A stretch of DNA of 64,000 nucleotides from Corticium candelabrum. Its lineage: Eukaryota > Porifera > Homoscleromorpha > Homosclerophorida > Plakinidae. The DNA lies in contig NC_085097.1 of NCBI RefSeq assembly GCF_963422355.1, positions 5,960,631 through 6,024,630 on the forward strand. Reading direction: 5' to 3'. This document shows, piece by piece, positions 1 to 10,283 of the stretch. Each line of letters starts with the position of its first letter. The stretch's first letter is position 1. The translations under genes and the position numbers were made by a program. Below the pieces are notes generated by a model. It saw nothing but the letters and a program-made list of their open reading frames with translations. It ran no database searches and was not told the DNA's origin.

Positions 1-29
1 ACTAGAGTGTATTACGTACATGACATTCG

Positions 30-500
30 ATGGATAAACAGACTGTGCTCTTGTTACTTCTTCGTGATCGGCAGTATGCAGCCATAGCCAGGCGGCGTCG
101 ACAAATCATTGCGTTACAGTGCAACGAAAAGCGGCTACTGGCATGGATGCTAGTGTTTCGCAGGAAGTTTCTGCAAATATTTGCAGTACTTTGTCAGCTC
201 CTGCTTAGAAAAGCCAAACAAGCACTCCGAGGACGAACAGAGTGGATGAAGCTCTGCAGCTGCAGGTGGTGGGATGAAGCGCATCTGGTTTGGAATGACG
301 GGGAGTGTAAGAAAAATTTCAGAATGACAAAAACGACGTTTTTGCGTTTGTGTGCCGATCTCCATCCAGTCATCACAAAGGACGACACGTATGTTTTGTT
401 GTGGCTGGTGACCTCGCTGCTGAAGGTCAGCGCACTCTCATTTTGGAACTGTGGCCTAGACGGTGGATTCACTAGCAATTGGCCCGGGGGCCTATACCAA
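30..500 (+). pseudogene. PIF/Harbinger-type transposase fragment
   Basis: The open frame encodes a stretch with WWDEAHLVWNDGECKKNF followed by RMTKTTFLRLCADLHPVI. This matches the region just before the nuclease domain of HARBI1-like PIF/Harbinger transposases, where an F-RM-F--LC--L-P pattern precedes the DDE core. The similarity ends near residue 120, after which the frame reads unrelated residues and stops, so the catalytic core is missing and this is a dead fragment. It lies in or upstream of the BRSK intron. No terminal inverted repeats were found, so element ends are unknown. The family call rests on motif recognition only. Confidence 0.5.
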
Positions 501-895
501 CCCCACTGCTGTTTGTTACCGCCATAGAAGGTACCGGCAGCCGGACAGCCAGAGCTCCATGCTCTTTTCATAATCAATTGCCGCGATGTTTTTTCACACA
601 TGCTAATGGACATAATTTATGTACAGGCATGTTCTCAAGAGACATGTGAGAACGCAGGTTAGCTAACCCCAACCAATTAAGTATTCTGTTTCATACATCC
701 TGTAGTTAGCCTAACCCTAGTGTGAAAATAGCATAACTGACATAAAAACTGACAGACAGACAGACATTCAGAACATCATTCATTAGAATTTTAGTAATAT
801 TCAATCTGTATGTCTCAGTAGATGGACAATTAGCTTAGCAGTTTTACCTATAGTCTTCTTGTGAAATTTTGCTTTTTGTGTTCAATAGTGAAATA

Positions 896-952
896 AGACA
901 GACAGACAGACAGACAAACAAACTGACAGAAAAACTGACTAACAGACAGACA
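896..952 (+). repeat. (GACA)n tract at the 5' junction of retroelement copy 1
   Basis: GACA repeats with a few CAAA/CTAA variants. The tract stops at GAGATCCCGGATG, where the retroelement begins. A shorter GACA run lies near 748-768. On the + strand the unit reads GACA, the same orientation as the tract at the element's 3' end. Confidence 0.9.
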
Positions 953-1030
953 GGAGATCCCGGATGAAGAACTGGCCGTTATGATAATTTGAACACTCGT
1001 TTCAAAGGATTTGAAATAGACATTCATGTC

Positions 1031-4000
1031 ATGTCTCGTGGTGAACAATGTCCGTTTCCATACTGTCAGATGTCAGGATCTGTACAGCGTGTTTTAAGCC
1101 ACATCCGTGATGTTCATGATTCCTCTCTTCTACCGTCATCTTTTATCGACCGTCTTCACCTACGTCAATGCGGCAGCTGTAAAAAGTGGTTTCTGAAACT
1201 TGCGCAACACAAGTCAAAATGTCCTGATCGTAAGATGAAACCTGACAAGAACACAAGTCATGAAACGTGTCAAGCAACAGATCAAGATCTCACTGAAAAC
1301 ATGCTAGATGTAGCCCGTAATTTGTCTGAAGATCATACCCATGATCGGGCGCTTTCTGAAGTTCCTTCAGTTCCTGTGGATGATCAAATTTCTTGCAAAG
1401 ATCAAGCGTGGTCTTTTATACGGGACATCTCGGTAAATGACATTCTTTGTGCTTACCTTCCTCCTATTGTTCGTGGCATTTCACCATCTCTGAAATCGCT
1501 ATTCCTGGATTGTTGTGATATTTCTTTGACCAAAATCCTTCAAGACCCCAGTGATGATGTTGGCTGGAAACTGTTTCTGTTAATACCCAGGATGATTCTG
1601 TGCCATCGTAGAGGAGGTATTTCTGCAATTAGGCAGGCAAGGTCAAAATTTCTTTTGTTTCTCAATTTTCAATGGGAGCAGCTTCTAAGTCTGCAGACAT
1701 CGTCTTCTCTCAAGCATCCATCAAAGGACTCACAACTCGGTCTGAATCATCAGAAAGCTCTTCGGCTAGTTAGATGTGGAGAACTATCTCGAGCAGCTAA
1801 ATTGCTTGTGAGCCCTGGTCTTGCTTCTGTTTCTGACGAAACAGTTTTGAAACTTGCTTCCAAGCATCCAACTAGACTAAAAGATGTGTTGTGTTTCGAT
1901 GACAGTTTGCCTCAACCAATCAATCTTTCTGAATCATTATTCTTTGCTACTCTCACTAAACTTCCAAAATGTTCTGGATCTGGTCCTTCCGGTTGGAACT
2001 TTGAACATTTCAAAATATTGGCAAGCAGATCTACTACTGCTGAGAAGTTCTTTGCTGTTTGTGAACAGCTCGCAAGAGGAGACGTTCCAAAGAGTGTTGT
2101 AAAGTTACTGTCAGCCTCACGTCTCATAGCTCTCCCCAAACTCAATGGAGATGTAAGGCCAATCGCTATCGGCGAATGTATTCGACGACTTACTGCCAAA
2201 GTTCTGTGTCTTCAAAAGAAGGAGTCTTTTGCTGCCTATTTCTCGCCCCTTCAGCATGGTGTAGCCATTGAGGGAGGATCAGAACTTTTGCTTCACCATC
2301 TCAGTGTGCTTGCTGAAGCTCACCTTTTAAAGACAGATTTGAAAAATGCTTTCAACTCAGTGGAACGATCCCACTTGTTACCTGAGGTGGCAAAAATATT
2401 TCCTGACATTTACCGTCACGTCCATCAAATGTATGCTGAGTTTAGTCCTCTAGTTTTCAACGATGGTCACAATGCTCACTTGCTGCAATCACAGGAAGGA
2501 GTTCACCAGGGCGATCCTCTTGGCCCAATGCTGTTGTCTGTCGCCTTACACCCATACCTTGTGGATCTTCAAGAAAGCCATCCATCGACTAGAGTTCTAG
2601 CATACCTAGATGATATGTTTTTCATTGGCCCCTTGGATGATGTTATTACATGCCTGGATGATGTGGAATCCAGTTTGAAGAAAATTGGTCTTAATATTGC
2701 TATTGAAAAATGTGAGCTATTTTGCAATGGTCTTACAACACCTCCTTGTCTCAACAGGGCCATTAGAGTTGTATCATCTGGAATTGACATCCTGGGAATC
2801 CCTATTGGGCAACAGCAGTATGTCACAGAATCTTGTTTGGACATCGCAAAATCAGGCCAGAGCCTTTGTGAGCAGATTTCATCTCTTAACGATCCTCAAT
2901 CTGGAATGTTACTTCTACGCTACTGTCATGTGCCTCGCATTAATCATATGGCACGGTCAGTGTGTCCTACTCAGCTAAGGTCTGCAGCTAGGTTTCATGA
3001 TCAGCTGACAAAAGAAACCTTTTTGCAATTGGTTAGTTTTCGCAATATAGAAAATGACCAATGGCTGCAAGCAACTTTGCCCGTTCGCAATGGTGGGTTT
3101 GGGATGACATCAATAGAAACAACGTGTCATATTGCATTTGTATCCAGCTGGGCTCACTCTTTAAGTCGTCTTCCTCATTTGTTTGGAGATCTCACTAGTC
3201 CAATCAAGAACATCTCTTGTTCAATTCCAAGTTGTACTTCTGTTGGATCCATTAGTCATCAGCTTCATCTCGCTCTACCTGAAGACAAATCTCTAGCTGA
3301 TCTGATGTGTAACACTAAAAAGTTACAACAAAAATTGAACTTGCAAAGAACTGACAACATTGTATCTTCTATTCTTGCAAACCCTCAATCTAAGCGTTCT
3401 TCTGCAAGATTTAGGTCTCTTCAGGGAACAGGAGCAGGTGCGTGGCTTGACTCAATACCACAATCAGCGAAGTTTGCATTAAAGCCTGGCGAGTTTCGTC
3501 TTGCAACACGCTTGAGACTGGGTTGTGAAATGCCCTTGGGATCTGTTGTGTCAACCTGTGAATGCGGAAAAGATGTTGACAGAGATGGCTATCACCTTCT
3601 AACATGCAAGAGCGGGGGCGGACCTGTCTGGACTCACGAAACACTGTCCAGTGTATGGAGCAGCTGCCTACAACAACTTAAAATGACACACCAAAGGGAA
3701 CCAAGGAATTGCTACATTAATAGTAATGATAGACCTGATATCATTGCATTTGATGCACAATCTGGTTGCGATATCGAATTGGACATTTCTGTGGCTCACC
3801 CATGGGCACAACAGATTCTTTCTCAAGCAGCTTTGGAAGATGGTGCAGCTGCATCCAAAAGAGAGCTTGAAAAGGCACAGAAATATGGTGGTGAGTGGAA
3901 CATGTGGGGTCGCACCTCTAACTGCATTGCCTTGGTTTTCGAACATTTTGGAAGATGGGGACAAGATGCTGTTGACTTTCTCAATCGCTTGTCACACCAG

Positions 4001-4162
4001 TCAACAGATGAAGATGGAAGATCAAATGGCAGAGAGTTCAAGACGTACTGGCGTCGCTGTTTATCAATAGCTTTACAAAGATGCAATGCTAATGTTTTAT
4101 GTAAAAAATTAGGAAGAGTAGTACGATCAAAGGACTCAACTGAACCGTGTTTTGCTAATTAG
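1031..4162 (+). CDS. Retrotransposon protein: zinc fingers, reverse transcriptase, restriction-like endonuclease
   Basis: This is the single intact polyprotein of copy 1, which would reverse-transcribe its RNA at a nicked target. The ATG at 1031 is chosen because the C2H2 finger CPFPYCQMSGSVQRVLSHI follows at once, as in copy 6. A second Cys/His cluster (CGSCKKWFLKLAQHKSKC) comes next. Reverse transcriptase occupies about residues 290-620, with motif A (KTDLKNAFNSV), motif B (GVHQGDPLGP) and the catalytic YLDD. The C-terminal third has a zinc knuckle (CECG then GYHLLTC) followed by RPDIIAF and ELDISVAHPW, the PD-(D/E)XK core of R2/R4/NeSL-type endonucleases. There is no apurinic-type endonuclease and no RNase H. 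The ORF has no stops or frameshifts. The exact clade needs a tree. Confidence 0.9.
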   Translation: MSRGEQCPFPYCQMSGSVQRVLSHIRDVHDSSLLPSSFIDRLHLRQCGSCKKWFLKLAQHKSKCPDRKMKPDKNTSHETCQATDQDLTENMLDVARNLSEDHTHDRALSEVPSVPVDDQISCKDQAWSFIRDISVNDILCAYLPPIVRGISPSLKSLFLDCCDISLTKILQDPSDDVGWKLFLLIPRMILCHRRGGISAIRQARSKFLLFLNFQWEQLLSLQTSSSLKHPSKDSQLGLNHQKALRLVRCGELSRAAKLLVSPGLASVSDETVLKLASKHPTRLKDVLCFDDSLPQPINLSESLFFATLTKLPKCSGSGPSGWNFEHFKILASRSTTAEKFFAVCEQLARGDVPKSVVKLLSASRLIALPKLNGDVRPIAIGECIRRLTAKVLCLQKKESFAAYFSPLQHGVAIEGGSELLLHHLSVLAEAHLLKTDLKNAFNSVERSHLLPEVAKIFPDIYRHVHQMYAEFSPLVFNDGHNAHLLQSQEGVHQGDPLGPMLLSVALHPYLVDLQESHPSTRVLAYLDDMFFIGPLDDVITCLDDVESSLKKIGLNIAIEKCELFCNGLTTPPCLNRAIRVVSSGIDILGIPIGQQQYVTESCLDIAKSGQSLCEQISSLNDPQSGMLLLRYCHVPRINHMARSVCPTQLRSAARFHDQLTKETFLQLVSFRNIENDQWLQATLPVRNGGFGMTSIETTCHIAFVSSWAHSLSRLPHLFGDLTSPIKNISCSIPSCTSVGSISHQLHLALPEDKSLADLMCNTKKLQQKLNLQRTDNIVSSILANPQSKRSSARFRSLQGTGAGAWLDSIPQSAKFALKPGEFRLATRLRLGCEMPLGSVVSTCECGKDVDRDGYHLLTCKSGGGPVWTHETLSSVWSSCLQQLKMTHQREPRNCYINSNDRPDIIAFDAQSGCDIELDISVAHPWAQQILSQAALEDGAAASKRELEKAQKYGGEWNMWGRTSNCIALVFEHFGRWGQDAVDFLNRLSHQSTDEDGRSNGREFKTYWRRCLSIALQRCNANVLCKKLGRVVRSKDSTEPCFAN

Positions 4163-4177
4163 ATAGATTGATAAAGT

Positions 4178-4192
4178 AGCCCATTATGGGCT
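4178..4192 (+). other. 3' UTR hairpin of retroelement copy 1
   Basis: AGCCCATTATGGGCT forms a 6-bp perfect stem with a 3-nt loop, 16 nt after the stop codon. The same hairpin is in copy 4 (7941-7955). Analogous hairpins of different sequence occur in copy 2 (6219-6234, AAGGCC/GGCCTT) and copy 3 (7171-7187, ATGACCC/GGGTCAT). Conserved pairing with changed bases suggests a selected RNA structure. Confidence 0.7.
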
Positions 4193-4263
4193 CTTAGACT
4201 TTGTGATTTTAGTTCTAATTGTCTTAGACTGTAATAGCGATGATGTGTGAAAATATATGTATT

Positions 4264-4816
4264 GACAGACAGACAGACACAGACAGACAGACAGACACAG
4301 ACAGACGGACAAACAAAATGACAGACTAACTAACTAACAGACAGACAGACAGACAGACAAACAAAATGACAAACTAACTAACAGACAAACAGACAAACAA
4401 AATGACAGACTAACTAACAGACAGACAGACAGACAGACAGACTGACAAACAAAATGACAGACTAACTAACAGACAGACAGACAAACAAAATGACAGACTA
4501 ACAGACAGACAAACAAAATGACAGACTAACTAACAGACAGACAGATAGACAGACAGACAGACAGACAAAAAAATGACAGACTAACTAACAGACAGACAGA
4601 CAGACAGACAAAGAAAATGACAGACTAACTAACAGACAGACAGACAGACAAACAAAATGACAGACTAACTAACAGACAGACAGACAGACAGACAAAGAAA
4701 ATGACAGACTAACTAACAGACAGACAGACAGACAGACAAAAATGACAGACTAACTAACAGACAGACAGACAGATAGACAGACAGACAGACAGACAAAGAA
4801 AATGACAGACTAACTA

Positions 4817-4849
<33 letters not shown>

Positions 4850-5100
4850 AACAAAATTAGAGGCTAACTAACAGACAGACAGACAGACAGACAAACAAAC
4901 AAAATGACAGACTAACTAACAGACAGACAAACAAAATGACAGACTAACTAACAGTCAGACAAACAGACAGACAGACTGACAAACAAAATGACAGACTAAC
5001 TAACAGATAGACAGACACACAGACAGACTAACTAACAGACAGACAGAAACAAAACGACAGACAGACAGACAGACAGTCAAACAAAATGACAGACTAACTA

Positions 5101-5131
<31 letters not shown>

Positions 5132-5290
5132 AAATCACGGACTAACAGACAGACAGACAGAGAAACAAAATGACAAAGTAACAGACAGACGGACAGAGAA
5201 ACAAAATGACAAAGTAACAGACAGACGGACAGACAGACTGACAAACAAACAAAAGGACAGACTAACTGACAGACGGACAGACAACCAAGT
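4264..5290 (+). repeat. (GACA)n array with higher-order unit
   Basis: About 1 kb of GACA repeats organised into a larger unit in which a variable run of GACA is followed by AACAAAATGACAGACTAACT. About twenty such units are seen, differing mostly in GACA copy number. It forms the downstream flank of retroelement copy 1 and lies in the BRSK intron. Confidence 0.9.
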
Positions 5291-5354
5291 AATAACCGTT
5301 CTACATGTGAGAGTGTATCTCATCATACTATTGTACAGTACCGGCAATAAGTAA

Positions 5355-5610
5355 GCTGACAGCGATACCATAGGATACCTACCATACCATACCATAAAAG
5401 ATACCATGTACAATAGGATAAGATAAAAGATGATACCATACAATTAAGATAAGATACCATCCATACGATATATGATACGCAATGTGATATACAATACAAT
5501 TAAGATAAGATACCAGACTATACCATATATGATATGCAATACCATACCCTACACTACCCTACCATACATACGCAATAGGATACGATACGCATACGATAAA
5601 AATGTTAGGT
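5355..5610. repeat. GATACCATA-type low-complexity tract
   Basis: Imperfect repeats of ATACCAT, AGATAAG and ACGATAC run up to 40 bp before a BRSK exon. No coding content or longer unit was recognised. Confidence 0.7.
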
Positions 5611-5650
5611 TACTTATTGCCGGGACTGTATATCGTTTTCTCTCATGTAG

Positions 5651-7611
5651 TCTGAAGAAGTCGTGGTTTAGCAACATATTGAAGCACGACAAAGAGGAGG
5701 TGAGTACCCACATTGCTCATACAGAACACACATGCCTCAACTTCACCCAGAAATTGTGACCATCAATTGTGTCTGTTTCTGTTGCTTGTATTCACTAACC
5801 CACTTGATTGCCTCTTTTCTACTTGTGGCAGCATAATCATACTCTAGTGTACATCTATGTGGCTGTGTTTGTTTGTGTATGTGTACGTGTTGACTGTTTT
5901 GTAATCGTGTGTTTAGATTTTTATGATTGTGAAAGATAGAGAGTTTCACACACTGAAGGCAGATATTGTTAGAGCTTTACTGGTAAGTGGTGTGTGTGTG
6001 TGTCAGATCATCTGTCTGTCTGTTCATCTGTTTGTTTGTCCATCTGTCTGTCTGTCCTTTCATCTGTCTGTTCATCTGTCTGTCTGTCTGTCTGTCAAAG
6101 GTATTTTATTCAATAGAACAAAGTACGTACAGATGGAGGCTAAATCCTCTACAACACAATGTCCTCATCAGTCCAATTAACTACACACGTGCTTGCTTCT
6201 TTACTAAAAAAAAAAGTAAAGGCCAAATGGCCTTGGAAAAACACAAATTAACTAGCATCATCTAAAAGTCTCTCCACTTTCCTGTAGATGACTCGAGCAT
6301 TGGCTTTTTGTAGCTGAATGGACATGCGCTCCCTCCAATGTGTCTTGAATGAGGAGGCATTTGTTGTTCCATAGGCATCCGTTGATCTACTTGACAAATG
6401 CTGTAGGTACATTTCTGCTTGTTGTCCCCATCGACCAAAATGTTCCAAGACTAGTGGGACTGCTGTCACTGTTTCCTTACCAAGAAGTCGTTCTCTGCTA
6501 TATTTTTCCGTTTTCTTCTGCTCTCTCCTGGATGCTGCAGCACCTTCCGTAGATGCTGATGCTGAAATTACTTCACTGCTCCAGGGATGCGCTAGCGAAA
6601 TGTCTAAATCTGTGTTGGACCCTGATCCAACATCGAAAACTGTTATGTCAGGGCGGTTGTCAGATGTAATGTATCGATGACGTGGCTCTCTGTGATGGTG
6701 CATTTGTAAGCTGCGCAGACAGTCTGACCATACATTGGCAATACACTCATGGGTCCAGACTGGACCACCGCCCCACTTACATGTTAGGAGATGGTATCCA
6801 CAACTGTCCAGAAAAGAACCACAGTCACACTGACGAATACAGCCATCGAAGGGCATGGCTAACCCCAATCTCAAGCAAGCCGCCAAACGAAAATCGCGGG
6901 AAACTAGTGCGAGCTTATTTGAGGTGGGCATAGCATTCAGCCAGGCTCCAGCGCCCTTGCCTTGAATCGATCTTAGCCTAGCTGCATCTCGCTGGGAGGG
7001 GGCCTTCTCGATCATTGCTGACGTCTTTTCTTTAGCGTGTTGCCGTGTCAGCCTCTGTTGTAGTTTGTCTGTCTGTCTGTCTGTCCTTCTGTCTGTCAAA
7101 AAAACATCTATTGGTAAACATCAACGCTATTACAGTCAACGCTAAATCACTATCTATGAGTCCAAGAAAAATGACCCAAAGGGTCATGAAAAGAAAGCTT
7201 AACGTACACTCTGGTAACTGTAAAAACCAGCTACGGAGTCATTTCTACACACTATTCTGTCAATCTTCTTCGCCAAAACCATACTGTTACACCGCTGTAA
7301 AGTAATTGACATTAATCGTCTCCAATAAGTCTTGAACTCACTGGAGTTCACCTTGCCGTCATCATCTCGTGATCGCAGAGAGATTTGATGGAGAAACTTT
7401 TCTCCTGCATTTCCCCAGCGGCCATAATGCTCAAACACCAGTGGAATTAGGCATGGAGAACCCCCACTAGTGTGAGTCTCTCTGCTGTACTTCTCTCTCT
7501 TCTTTCCCTCCCTTTTTGAAGCAGCAGATCCATCAGTTGTAGCTGCGACTGAAATTATGTCTGTCTGTCTGTTTGTGTATCTGTCTGTCTGTTCATCTGT
7601 TTGTCTGTTCA

Positions 7612-7652
<41 letters not shown>

Positions 7653-8822
7653 TCATCTGTTTGTCTGTCTGTTTATTTGTTTGTCTGTCTGTCTGTCTGT
7701 TCATCTGTTTGTCTGTCCATCTGTCTGTCTGTTTGTCTGTCTGTTCATCTGTTTGTCTGTCCATCTGTCTGTCTGTTCTTTTATCTGTCTGTCTGTCTGT
7801 CTGTCTGTTCATCTGTTTGTCTGTCCTTTCATCTGTCTGTTCATCTGTCTGTCTGTTCATCTGTTTGTCAATACATATATTTTCACACATCATCGCTATT
7901 ACAGTCTAAGACAATTAGAACTAAAATCACAAAGTCTAAGAGCCCATAATGGGCTACTTTATCAATCTATCTAATTAGCAAAACACGGTTCAGTTGAGTC
8001 CTTTGATCGTACTACTCTTCCTAATTTTTTACATAAAACATTAGCATTGCATCTTTGTAAAGCTATTGATAAACAGCGACGCCAGTACGTCTTGAACTCT
8101 CTGCCATTTGATCTTCCATCTTCATCTGTTGACTGGTGTGACAAGCGATTGAGAAAGTCAACAGCATCTTGTCCCCATCTTCCAAAATGTTCGAAAACCA
8201 AGGCAATGCAGTTAGAGGTGCGACCCCACATGTTCCACTCACCACCATATTTCTGTGCCTTTTCAAGCTCTCTTTTGGATGCAGCTGCACCATCTTCCAA
8301 AGCTGCTTGAGAAAGAATCTGTTGTGCCCATGGGTGAGCCACAGAAATGTCCAATTCGATATCGCAACCAGATTGTGCATCAAATGCAATGATATCAGGT
8401 CTATCATTACTATTAATGTAGCAATTCCTTGGTTCCCTTTGGTGTGTCATTTTAAGTTGTTGTAGGCAGCTGCTCCATACACTGGACAGTGTTTCGTGAG
8501 TCCAGACAGGTCCGCCCCCGCTCTTGCATGTTAGAAGGTGATAGCCATCTCTGTCAACATCTTTTCCGCATTCACAGGTTGACACAACAGATCCCAAGGG
8601 CATTTCACAACCCAGTCTCAAGCGTGTTGCAAGACGAAACTCGCCAGGCTTTAATGCAAACTTCGCTGATTGTGGTATTGAGTCAAGCCACGCACCTGCT
8701 CCTGTTCCCTGAAGAGACCTAAATCTTGCAGTCCTTTCATCTGTCTGTTCATCTGTCTGTCTGTGTGTCTCTCTGTCTGTCTGTCTGTCTTCCATCTGTC
8801 TCTCTGTCTGTCTGTCCTTCCA

Positions 8823-8855
<33 letters not shown>

Positions 8856-8978
8856 TTATCTGTCTGTCTGTTTGTCTCTATGTCTGTCCATCTGTCTGTC
8901 TGTCTCTATCTGTCTGTTTATCTGTCTGTCTGTTTGTCTGTCTGTCCATCTGTCTGTCTGTCTCTATCTGTCTGTTCA

Positions 8979-9009
<31 letters not shown>

Positions 9010-10192
9010 GTCTGTCTGTCCTTCCATCTGTCTGTCTGTCTGTCTGTCTGTCCTTCCATCTGTTTGTCTATCTGTCTGTCCTTCCATCTGTCTGTCTGTC
9101 TGTCTGTCTCTCTGTCTGTCAATACATATATTTTCAAAGAACAACACTACTACATTCTAGTCTGGCCCAAACGGCTGACACCATAATTTAACTACGTGCG
9201 AATGAAGAATGTCCCAGTCTTGCCAACTTTCTGCTAATTACGCTAGCATTACACCTTTGCAAAGCTACCAACATGCATTTACGCCACAATAACTTAAATT
9301 CATGACTGTTCTTTCTTCCGTCTTTGTCTATAGACTGGAGTGACAGGCGGTGTAGGAATTGAGCTGCCTCTGAGCCCCAACGTCCGAAGTGTTCCGACAC
9401 TAATGGGATGCATTTTGAGGGGAGGCCCCAGACGTCCCTTTCTTTAGCGTATTTTTCTGATTTCTTGACTTCACGGGTAGCTGCGGCCGCGCCGTCTTCC
9501 TGAGCTGCTCGAGAGATCACATGTAGTGCCCATGGGTGGGCCCACCGAGATGTCCAGCTCAATGTCACAACCCTGTTGAGCGTCAAAGACAACGATGTCG
9601 GGGCGGTCGTTGCTATTAACGTAAAGATTCCTTGGTTCCCGCTGATGGGACATCTTCAAATGCTGTAGACAGTCGCCCCAAACACGAGACAATGTCTCAT
9701 GAGTCCATATTAGTCTGTCTGTCTGTCTGTCTGTCCATCTGTCTGTCTGTTTGTCTGTCTGTTGTCCGTCCATCTGTCTGTCTGTCTTGTGAATGGTATT
9801 TGTGTGTTAGGTACTTGAAGTTCAGCATACTGTTTCAAGCTCTCACTCGTTCAAGTTACGGTACGACTCGAAGAAGACGGGCACGGGACGTATGTTTTCT
9901 CGAACGGTCAAATTTGAATTGGACATCGCCTCTCTGAAAGGAGATCCCACATCTAAAACGCTGTCTGTCACAATGAGGCTATTGAAAGGTGAGAGATGTT
10001 TTGTGTGAGTGTGTGTCTGTTTGTTTTGTTTGTATGATTGTCTGTCCTTCTGTCTGTCTGTTTGTCTGTTTGCTTGTCTGTCTGTCTGTTTGTCTGTCTA
10101 TCTGTCTGTCCATTTGTTTGTCTGTCTGTCTGTTTGTCTGTTTGTCCTTCTGTCTGTTTGCTTGTCTGTCTGTCTGTGTGTCTGTTTGTTCT

Positions 10193-10223
<31 letters not shown>

Positions 10224-10238
10224 ATCTGTTTGTCCATT

Positions 10239-10283
<45 letters not shown>

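Larger units (their letters stand above)
953..4263 (+). mobile_element. Full-length non-LTR retrotransposon (copy 1) inserted in (GACA)n
   Basis: The element has a short 5' leader, one long ORF and a ~100-nt 3' UTR with no poly(A), and is bounded on both sides by (GACA)n. The 5' end (GAGATCCCGGATG) resembles the 5' end of copy 6 (GAGACCCGGATG), which supports both being full length. The 3' UTR holds a perfect hairpin at 4178-4192 and ends in TGAAAATATATGTATT directly before GACAGACA. The last ~860 bp recur apparently unchanged in copy 4 (7870-8731, opposite strand). A restriction-like endonuclease with a microsatellite target recalls R4/Dong elements in (TAA)n, but here the target is (GACA)n. 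Confidence 0.9.

Noticed and set aside
3411..4086. Overlapping antisense and shifted frames inside retroelement copy 1 (and the same in copy 4)
   Set aside because: Shadows of the real retroelement ORF; useful only as evidence that the two copies have the same nucleotide sequence.
4264..5290. Regular repeat-spacer pattern resembling a CRISPR array
   Set aside because: The 'spacers' are themselves GACA variants, and the host is an animal genome.
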